NCBI GenBank assembly: GCA_018065765.1
Contig: JAGHSR010000006.1
Span: 1 to 5,295 of the forward strand
Reading direction: 5' to 3'
DNA length: 5,295 nt
Origin: Candidatus Colicola coprequi
Lineage (GTDB): Bacteria; Bacteroidota; Bacteroidia; Bacteroidales; Paludibacteraceae
A model generated the notes under the pieces. The model saw nothing but the letters and a program-made list of their open reading frames with translations. It was not told where the DNA came from and did no database searches. The translations under genes were made by a program, and so were the position numbers. Positions 1 to 5,295 of this stretch are shown in pieces. Position 1 is the first letter of the stretch; each line of letters opens with the position of its first letter.

Positions 1-1188
1 GACCAGCCACTCGTCCACATCTTTGTCCACCGCCAAGCGAGCTTCTTCCTGCAAAGCAAGTTGTTTGGTGGCATGTTCGGTGACAAAAGACGAAATAGTA
101 CTGAGAATCAAAATCATAAGCACCGCAGCGTTGAGCACTTCGGACGAGAAGATACCGGCGTTATAACCAATTTGCACAATAGCCAATGTGCCGGCAGCTG
201 TAGCGTGCGTAAGACCAAAAATGAGTTGTCGCTCCATATTCAGCAAGCGGAATTGCCATTGAGACAGAGCCGCAGCCAGCCATTTGCCCAGCAGTTTGGT
301 AGCAATCATGACACCGGCTATCATAAGGACCGTCCAACTGCTGAAGAAAGCGGACACATCGATGAGCATACCAACACTAAACAGGAAGAGAGGGACAAAG
401 ATAGTATTACCCACAAAAGTAACACGGCTCATCAAAGGTGAGTGGTTGGGCAATAGCGGATTGAGTGCTATGCCCGCAATGAAAGCGCCTAAGATGGGTT
501 CTAATCCAATCAGCGAAGCCCCTTCAGCCGCCAGAACAAGCAGCAACATCATCAAAATATAATCTGCCACAGGGTCCTGATAGCGCTTGAGGAACCAGCG
601 CCCTCCCACAGGAAATGCCCATAGAACCACGAAGACATAGAAAGCGATGCCAAGAATAGTCCAGATATTGAAGAAATCCACAGGATGTGTCAGTTCGGCC
701 AAGATAATCAAGGACACGGTCAAAGCCAAAACTGTTCCCCCCACCACGATGGTGACGGCACGATTTTTCTGCAAGCCATAACGCGAAACAATGGGATAGG
801 TCATCAAGGTATGGCTACCATACATAGCGCCTAACAAGGTGGATGTAGTCCAATCTAAAGAAAGCAGATAATGCGATGTTAGCAAACCTAAGACAAAGGG
901 CAAAGAGAAAGTATAAACACCAAAAAAGGTGGATCTCCAGCGTTGGGTTCTCATCTCTCCCAAGTCCATTTCGCTGCCGGACTGGAACATGATGTAAAGC
1001 ATGCCCAATTGTCCAAGTACACGGATGGTTTCGCTCTCAGCAATGAGATTGAACCCCAGAGGGCCAATACCCATACCCATTAAGATAAAACCCACAATGG
1101 CAGGGATGTGCAAACGACGGCATATCATTGGCAGGAGCAAAACGATGCTCAACACGATACATATTATGGCGAGAGATGATTTGATCAT
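1..1188 (-). CDS. Cation:proton antiporter, CPA2 / NhaP-KefB type, 3' end outside window
   Basis: Reading the minus strand from the ATG at 1188 gives 396 codons without a stop up to the window edge, so the C-terminus is missing. The product is a polytopic inner-membrane protein of the sodium/hydrogen exchanger family (CPA2), expected to swap protons for Na+ or K+. Residues 5-50 give the typical first helices, including RRLHIPAIVGFILMGMGIGP. Other family blocks are GSEMDL (71-76), THATAAGTLAIVQIG (327-341), ILGAFIAGIALN (232-243) and VPLFLFSVGMLID (265-277). About 11-12 hydrophobic segments are visible, and a charged stretch begins near residue 371. Full-length relatives in this phylum often carry a cytoplasmic universal-stress-like tail, which I cannot see here. 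The segment that normally holds the ion-binding Asp (about 141-165) has none: Leu156 is at that place. No Shine-Dalgarno precedes the ATG; in-frame codons extend back to a stop near 1224, with only a TTG as an alternative start. The gene lies 47 bp downstream of uvrA on the same strand. The family call is firm; the ion and activity are not. Confidence 0.9.
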   Translation of the reverse strand, partial: MIKSSLAIICIVLSIVLLLPMICRRLHIPAIVGFILMGMGIGPLGFNLIAESETIRVLGQLGMLYIMFQSGSEMDLGEMRTQRWRSTFFGVYTFSLPFVLGLLTSHYLLSLDWTTSTLLGAMYGSHTLMTYPIVSRYGLQKNRAVTIVVGGTVLALTVSLIILAELTHPVDFFNIWTILGIAFYVFVVLWAFPVGGRWFLKRYQDPVADYILMMLLLVLAAEGASLIGLEPILGAFIAGIALNPLLPNHSPLMSRVTFVGNTIFVPLFLFSVGMLIDVSAFFSSWTVLMIAGVMIATKLLGKWLAAALSQWQFRLLNMERQLIFGLTHATAAGTLAIVQIGYNAGIFSSEVLNAAVLMILILSTISSFVTEHATKQLALQEEARLAVDKDVDEWLV

Positions 1189-1235
1189 AATTTCAGACAA
1201 GTTGCGGTAAGGTCGGCTGACTAACTAATGGTTTT

Positions 1236-3899
1236 TTATAAAAATCGCCCTGTGATACTATCAGGGGTTTGTCGGACGTCCGCTTGGGAGCCCTGCGCCA
1301 CGACCAAACCGCCTCCACGACCGCCTTCCGGTCCCATATCGATGAGGTAATCGCAGGCATTGATTACATCTAAGTTATGCTCGATGATGAGTACCGTATT
1401 GCCCTTGTCAACCAATTTGCGCAAGACGGACATGAGTACACGAATATCCTCGAAGTGCAGGCCGGTGGTAGGTTCATCTAATATATATAAGGTCTTGGAA
1501 GTAGCAGGTCGTGCGAGTTCGGCGGCTAACTTGATGCGTTGGCTCTCTCCACCCGACAAAGTGGTGGACGACTGACCAAGTTTGATATAGCCCAAACCCA
1601 CCTCTTGAATGGTTTTGATTTTCTTGAGTATGTATGGTTGACTCTCAAAGAACTCAACTGCCTGATTGACCGTCATATCCAATATATCGTAGATAGTCTT
1701 TCCCTTGAAGCGGACCTCCAGTGTCTCGCGGTTGTAGCGCTGTCCGCCGCACACTTCGCAGGGCACATAGACATCGGGCATAAAGTGCATTTGAATCGTT
1801 TTGTAGCCATTGCCCGCGCATTCTTCGCAACGGCCTCCCTTGGCATTGAAACTAAACCGACCGGCTTTCCAAGCCCTCATACGCGATTCGGGTAACTGAG
1901 CAAAGAGCTCGCGGATGTCGGAAAAGACATTGGTGTATGTGGCCGGATTGGAGCGTGGGGTACGACCAATAGGAGATTGGTCAACAGCAATCACCTTGTC
2001 GATATAGTGCGTCAGCTGATTATCGTCCACCCGCTCGCCATTATGACGAATGAACAACTGGTCATAGTCCAACGGTTTGAGCAAAGAGCGGTAGAACCTG
2101 CGGCTGAGAATGGGATAGAGCGTTTGGTTGACCAACGTGGATTTGCCGGAACCTGACACACCCGTCACGCAAATCATTTTACCCAAAGGGAAAGCAACCG
2201 TGATATCCCGTAGGTTATTGCCTCGGCAACCGGTAAGAACGAGGGAAGTGGAATCACAAGGTACGGTGCACGATGCCCTATTATCAGTATGGAGTTCGTT
2301 CTGCACGATGTCCGACGCACGATTATTGGCGAGAAAGCGGGCAGTGAGGGTGTCGGTTTGCAACAATTCGGCAGGCGTACCTGCAAAGACAATATGCCCA
2401 CCCAAGCGACCTGCTTTGGGACCTATATCTACTATATAGTCGGCTTGACGCATCATCTGCTCATCGTGCTCTACAACAATAACCGAATTGCCCATATCAC
2501 GTAACTGCTTGAGCGAATCAATCAAGCGTTGGTTGTCACGCTGATGCAGTCCGATAGAGGGTTCGTCCAAGATGTAGAGAACATTCACAAGTCGTGAACC
2601 AATCTGCGTGGCTAACCGAATGCGCTGGCTCTCACCGCCGGAAAGACTCTCGGAGGAACGGGCGAGACTGAGATAACTAAGTCCCACACTAACCATAAAT
2701 TGCAGGCGCGTGCATATTTCCTTAACGATAGGTTCGGCGATTGCCATTTGCTTGGAAGAAACGCTATCCGGGGTAATGTGCTGCAATGTGTCGAGAAGTT
2801 GGTCGATATCAAGTTCTGCCATTTCGGCTATGTTTTTGCCGGCAAAACGGTAACTGAGTGCTTCCTTGTTGAGACGTTTGCCCTTGCATTCGGGACAAAG
2901 CAACCATTCCTCTTGATCCGTATTATCCTTCTCCTCCTGCTCTGTCACGTATTGTACCATACGTTTGTACCAATCGGTATCATCGTGCACTATGTCGTTC
3001 CACTCGGAATCTTGGGCGTTCGTGTCTCCAGACTTAATCTTGCCAAGCCCTTTGCAGCAAGGACACCAACCACTGGGGCTATTGAAAGAGAATGTGTGCG
3101 GTGCAGGTTCCTGATAGCTTAGTCCTGTGGTGGGACACATAAGGTTACGGGAGAAATATCGTGGTTCGCCCCCGTTGGCATCAACCACCATCATGACGCC
3201 ATCCCCCTGTTGCATGGCTTTATCCACACTTTGGCGCAGACGTTTGTAGTCGTCGGAAACCGCTATCTTAACACGATCAACGACCACTTCGATATTGTGA
3301 TTCCGGTAACGATCCACTTTCATATTCGGGACAAGCTCCATCACCTCGCCATCAACGCGAGCATAGAGAAAGCCTTTCTTGCGAATCGAGTCGAACAATT
3401 CGCGGTAGTGTCCCTTGCGATTGACAACCAACGGAGCTAAGAGGAGTAGTTTGCTTCCCATGTAGTCGTGCATCAGCACATCGACAATCTGCTCATCGGT
3501 CATCTTAATCATCTTTTCCCCTGTCCGATAGGAGTAAGCCTCACCAGCCCGAGCAAAGAGCAGACGCAAATAATCGTACACTTCCGTGACAGTGCCTACG
3601 GTAGAACGAGGATTCTTACCGGTTGTTTTCTGGTCAATAGAGATAACAGGAGACAGACCTGTAATCTTGTCCACATCGGGACGTTGCATCGTACCAATAT
3701 AGCCCCGAGCGTAACTGGAGAAAGTATCAATATATCGACGTTGTCCCTCAGCAAAGATCGTATCGAATGCCAACGATGATTTGCCCGAGCCGGAAAGCCC
3801 TGTAATCACCGTCAATTTGCCACGAGGGATATTCACACTCACGTTTTTGAGATTATGAACCCGAGCACCGACTATTTCTATTTGAGGGACGTCGATCAT
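1236..3899 (-). CDS. uvrA: UvrA, excinuclease ABC subunit A (887 aa, shortened insertion region)
   Basis: UvrA is the dimeric ABC-type ATPase that finds DNA lesions and loads UvrB in nucleotide excision repair in the cytoplasm. Both nucleotide-binding halves are complete. Half one has Walker A GLSGSGKSS (34-42), signature LSGGESQRIRLA (419-430) and Walker B LYILDEPSIGLH (441-452). Half two has GVSGSGKSTL (580-589), LSGGESQRIKLA (781-792) and LYILDEPTTGLH (804-815). The UvrB-binding region (about 120-245) is present, so this is not a class II UvrA lacking it. The C-terminal zinc module is intact (C691, C694, C714, C717). The first zinc module is incomplete: C255 is present, the partner at 258 is Thr, and C279/C282 remain. 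Between 287 and 334 only 48 residues occupy a span of about 120 in E. coli UvrA, which explains 887 versus 940 aa. I chose the ATG at 3899; a TTG five codons upstream (3914) falls inside the promoter -7 box and is unlikely. Bacteroidota often carry UvrA paralogues, so this may not be the main copy. Confidence 0.95.
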   Translation of the reverse strand: MIDVPQIEIVGARVHNLKNVSVNIPRGKLTVITGLSGSGKSSLAFDTIFAEGQRRYIDTFSSYARGYIGTMQRPDVDKITGLSPVISIDQKTTGKNPRSTVGTVTEVYDYLRLLFARAGEAYSYRTGEKMIKMTDEQIVDVLMHDYMGSKLLLLAPLVVNRKGHYRELFDSIRKKGFLYARVDGEVMELVPNMKVDRYRNHNIEVVVDRVKIAVSDDYKRLRQSVDKAMQQGDGVMMVVDANGGEPRYFSRNLMCPTTGLSYQEPAPHTFSFNSPSGWCPCCKGLGKIKSGDTNAQDSEWNDIVHDDTDWYKRMVQYVTEQEEKDNTDQEEWLLCPECKGKRLNKEALSYRFAGKNIAEMAELDIDQLLDTLQHITPDSVSSKQMAIAEPIVKEICTRLQFMVSVGLSYLSLARSSESLSGGESQRIRLATQIGSRLVNVLYILDEPSIGLHQRDNQRLIDSLKQLRDMGNSVIVVEHDEQMMRQADYIVDIGPKAGRLGGHIVFAGTPAELLQTDTLTARFLANNRASDIVQNELHTDNRASCTVPCDSTSLVLTGCRGNNLRDITVAFPLGKMICVTGVSGSGKSTLVNQTLYPILSRRFYRSLLKPLDYDQLFIRHNGERVDDNQLTHYIDKVIAVDQSPIGRTPRSNPATYTNVFSDIRELFAQLPESRMRAWKAGRFSFNAKGGRCEECAGNGYKTIQMHFMPDVYVPCEVCGGQRYNRETLEVRFKGKTIYDILDMTVNQAVEFFESQPYILKKIKTIQEVGLGYIKLGQSSTTLSGGESQRIKLAAELARPATSKTLYILDEPTTGLHFEDIRVLMSVLRKLVDKGNTVLIIEHNLDVINACDYLIDMGPEGGRGGGLVVAQGSQADVRQTPDSITGRFL

Positions 3900-3911
3900 G
3901 CTAATTCGCCA

Positions 3912-3943
3912 CAAAAGTACTACTTTTTTTCGAATTAAGCAAA
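3912..3943 (-). promoter_or_regulatory. Bacteroidota-type promoter for uvrA
   Basis: On the minus strand the -33 box TTTG (3943 to 3940) is followed by exactly 20 nt and the -7 box TACTTTTG (3919 to 3912), a full match to the Bacteroidota consensus TTTG-N19-21-TAnnTTTG. Transcription should start about 5 nt further on, near 3905-3908, which leaves fewer than ten bases before the uvrA ATG at 3899. The start site is inferred, not seen. Confidence 0.82.
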
Positions 3944-3947
3944 TTTA

Positions 3948-3979
3948 TTTGTGTAATCCGTTTTTTTTGAGTACTTTTG
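3948..3979 (+). promoter_or_regulatory. Bacteroidota-type promoter for lemA and the M48 protease gene
   Basis: On the plus strand the -33 box TTTG (3948-3951) is followed by a 20-nt spacer and the -7 box TACTTTTG (3972-3979), again a full consensus match. The predicted start is near 3984-3987, giving a leader of about 100 nt before the lemA ATG. The box sequences and spacing are the same as those of the opposing uvrA promoter. Confidence 0.82.
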
Positions 3980-4012
3980 CCGCAAAAACAACAATGGTAT
4001 GTTCTATGATTA

Positions 4013-4034
4013 GTTTCCTTGACCTAAAGGGAAC
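4013..4034 (+). promoter_or_regulatory. Hairpin in the predicted lemA mRNA leader
   Basis: GTTTCCTT (4013-4020) can pair with AAGGGAAC (4027-4034) over 8 bp, with one G-U pair, around a 6-nt loop. It lies about 30 nt into the predicted transcript and about 50 nt before the lemA start codon. No U-run follows, so it is not a classical intrinsic terminator; it could protect the 5' end or do nothing. I recognise no known riboswitch or RNA family in it. Confidence 0.4.
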
Positions 4035-4085
4035 GAATTAAAGTTGCCCCTATTAACAAACTAAACATTAATAAATAAATTAGGT

Positions 4086-4649
4086 ATGACAACAGGAATT
4101 ATTATTGGTGCAGTCGTTGTACTGCTTATCATTTGGGTAATTGGTTTATACAACCGCCTCATTCAACTTCGCAATAACCGCGAGAACGCATTTGCCAACA
4201 TCGATGTACAGCTCAAGCAGCGCTACGACTTGGTACCACAATTGGTGGCATCGGTTAAAGGTTATGCTGCGCACGAAAAGGAACTGTTGGAACGTGTAAC
4301 CGAAGCCCGTACTGCCGCCATGGGAGCGAGCAATATTAACGAAAAGATAGCTGCTGACACCAAGTTGAGTAGCGCTTTGGCCGGTCTGCGCGTCTCGTTG
4401 GAGGCATATCCTGACCTGAAAGCCAATCAGAATTTCCTGCAATTACAAGGCGAGTTGTCGGACATCGAGAACAAGTTGGCCGCTTCGCGCAGGTTCTTCA
4501 ACTCTGCCACCAAAGAGCTGAACAATGCCGTACAGGTATTCCCATCGAACATTGTGGCAGGCATGTTCCACTTTGCGAAAGAGCCGATGTTTGAGATAGC
4601 AGCAACAGATCGCGCAGCCTACGAGAAAGCACCAGAGGTGAAATTTTGA
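4086..4649 (+). CDS. lemA: LemA family membrane protein
   Basis: The 187-residue product has one N-terminal transmembrane helix (about 4-21) directly followed by the family hallmark YNRLIQLRNN (22-31), then IDVQLKQRYDLVPQLVASVK (39-58), GYAAHEKELLERV (59-71) and the C-terminal FPSNIVAG (152-159). The length and block order are those of full-length LemA. The part after the helix is a long alpha-helical bundle; LemA proteins are anchored by the single helix, and their biochemical role is poorly known. The ATG at 4086 places the helix at the very N-terminus, as in relatives; it is preceded by AT-rich sequence and a weak TAGGT. The gene is first after the plus-strand promoter, and an HtpX-like protease gene follows after 26 bp, so the two are probably one transcript. 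The pairing suggests a joint role in membrane protein turnover, which is an inference from recurrent gene neighbourhood and not shown here. Confidence 0.95.
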   Translation: MTTGIIIGAVVVLLIIWVIGLYNRLIQLRNNRENAFANIDVQLKQRYDLVPQLVASVKGYAAHEKELLERVTEARTAAMGASNINEKIAADTKLSSALAGLRVSLEAYPDLKANQNFLQLQGELSDIENKLAASRRFFNSATKELNNAVQVFPSNIVAGMFHFAKEPMFEIAATDRAAYEKAPEVKF

Positions 4650-4675
4650 TTTTTGATTGTAGATTTTCTCACAGC

Positions 4676-5295
4676 ATGAAATATGTTGGCATGCATACTC
4701 AGATTGGTCGCAACAATGCGCTATCTGTGCTACTTTTGATAGCCTTCCCCTGCATCATATTGGGGATGGTTTGGTTGTTTCTATTCATTTTTGAGATAAT
4801 TGACTCAGGGGCAATAGAGGGAGAGTGTCCAATAAACTACGAACTCATTACCTACAATTTTATTTTAGCTATGCCGTGGGTGATAGGAATAGTAGCCATA
4901 TGGTTTACCATTGCCTATTTCTGCAACGCATCCATGATAAAAAATGTTGTTCACGCTAAGCCGCTGGACCGTAAAGACAACCCGCGCGTGTACAATATTG
5001 TGGAGAACTTGTGTATGAGTTGCGGTATGGAAATGCCGCAGGTCAATATCGTAGAAGACTCGCAACTGAACGCATTTGCCAGTGGCATCAACCAAAAGTC
5101 GTATGCCGTGACCCTGACTACGGGAATTATTGATTGTCTGAATGACGACGAATTGGCAGGTGTAATAGGACATGAATTGACACACATACGCAATCGTGAT
5201 ACCCGACTATTGATAACAAGCATCATCTTTGTAGGAATTGTTGCCACAATAATGGATATTGTGATACGCATGATGCTAAATGCGGTTTTAAGTGG
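4676..5295 (+). CDS. htpX: HtpX-like M48 family membrane metalloprotease, 3' end outside window
   Basis: From the ATG at 4676 the frame stays open for 206 codons to the window edge. The product is a zinc-dependent membrane protease of peptidase family M48, a group that degrades misfolded membrane proteins with the active site on the cytoplasmic side. Hydrophobic helices lie at about 15-43 and 62-82, followed by the conserved soluble block: DNPRVYNIVENL (101-112), MPQVNIVEDSQLNAFASG (120-137) and the catalytic HELTH (166-170), where H166 and H170 bind zinc and E167 is the general base. A third hydrophobic stretch starts near 178. The third zinc ligand, a downstream Glu, would lie beyond the window. 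The start MKYVGMHTQIGRNN fits phylum relatives; Met6 is an alternative. The gap to lemA holds no promoter or terminator that I can see. M48 membership is firm; the name htpX is by family, since several M48 paralogues may exist. Confidence 0.92.
   Translation, partial: MKYVGMHTQIGRNNALSVLLLIAFPCIILGMVWLFLFIFEIIDSGAIEGECPINYELITYNFILAMPWVIGIVAIWFTIAYFCNASMIKNVVHAKPLDRKDNPRVYNIVENLCMSCGMEMPQVNIVEDSQLNAFASGINQKSYAVTLTTGIIDCLNDDELAGVIGHELTHIRNRDTRLLITSIIFVGIVATIMDIVIRMMLNAVLS

Larger units (their letters stand above)
3912..3979. repeat. 68-bp two-fold symmetric element formed by the divergent promoters
   Basis: The outer arms CAAAAGTACT (3912-3921) and AGTACTTTTG are nearly perfect inverted copies: 3912-3920 pairs fully with 3971-3979, and 3921 with 3970. 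The centre CAAATTTATTTG (3940-3951) is a palindrome except at its middle two bases. Both share the axis at 3945.5. Around it, 3931-3937 and 3954-3960 match at six of seven positions. Much of the symmetry follows from two identical promoters set back to back, but the flanking 3931-3960 matches go beyond the promoter boxes and could be an operator. Whether a regulator binds is unknown. Confidence 0.75.

Noticed and set aside
61..1210. Plus-strand open frames at 61-441, 284-562 and 1001-1210
   Set aside because: They are antisense to the conserved antiporter frame, and their products are polar, low-complexity-like sequences without motifs.
2271..2324. Short repeat NRAS at residues 526-529 and 540-543 of UvrA, with a partly repeated ATCGTGC at DNA level
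   Set aside because: It lies in the variable linker between the two ATPase halves and is too short and imperfect to be more than chance or a minor duplication.
1360..3779. Several plus-strand open frames of 66-140 codons opposite uvrA
   Set aside because: They lie antisense to a clearly conserved uvrA, have no recognisable family features, and overlap each other; they are shadows of the codon pattern of uvrA.
3912..3914. TTG as an alternative uvrA start giving five extra residues
   Set aside because: The codon is part of the promoter -7 box and would lie upstream of the transcript; the ATG at 3899 fits the family N-terminus.
4650..4675. T-rich gap after lemA as a possible terminator
   Set aside because: There is no stem before the T-stretches, and the gap is too short to separate two genes that usually occur together.
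4865..5271. Two overlapping minus-strand open frames of 106 codons
   Set aside because: They are antisense to the M48 protease frame, which carries the intact HELTH motif and other family blocks.

Overview
The window looks like ordinary chromosomal housekeeping DNA from a member of the Bacteroidota, most likely order Bacteroidales. Two things support this. The promoters in the central intergenic region match the Bacteroidota sigma-ABfr consensus (TTTG, about 20 nt, TAnnTTTG) and not the -35/-10 type. The start codons are preceded by AT-rich sequence without a strong Shine-Dalgarno. I cannot name genus or species from sequence alone. There are no rRNA or tRNA genes, CRISPR arrays, insertion sequences or phage genes.

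Layout: two minus-strand genes fill positions 1-3899, and two plus-strand genes fill 4086-5295. They diverge from one intergenic region of 186 bp. On the minus strand, uvrA (nucleotide excision repair ATPase, 887 aa) is transcribed first. It is followed after 47 bp by a cation:proton antiporter of the CPA2 type, whose 3' end runs off the left edge of the window. I see no terminator or new promoter between them, so they may be co-transcribed. On the plus strand, lemA (187 aa membrane-anchored helical protein) is followed after 26 bp by an HtpX-like M48 membrane metalloprotease that runs off the right edge. LemA next to an M48 peptidase is a widespread gene pair, probably concerned with membrane protein quality control.

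The most noticeable non-coding structure is the divergent promoter region. Both strands carry TTTG-N20-TACTTTTG with identical boxes and identical spacing, arranged with two-fold symmetry about position 3945.5. The two TTTG boxes form the arms of a central 12-bp palindrome, so two polymerases could hardly bind at once. The uvrA promoter is so close to the ATG that its mRNA should be nearly leaderless. The lemA transcript should have a leader of about 100 nt with an 8-bp hairpin.

Two protein-level oddities stand out. The antiporter lacks the acidic residue expected in the ion-binding helix of CPA2 exchangers. The UvrA has a strongly shortened insertion region and an incomplete first zinc module, while its ATPase motifs are intact. 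I found no clear new multi-gene system here.
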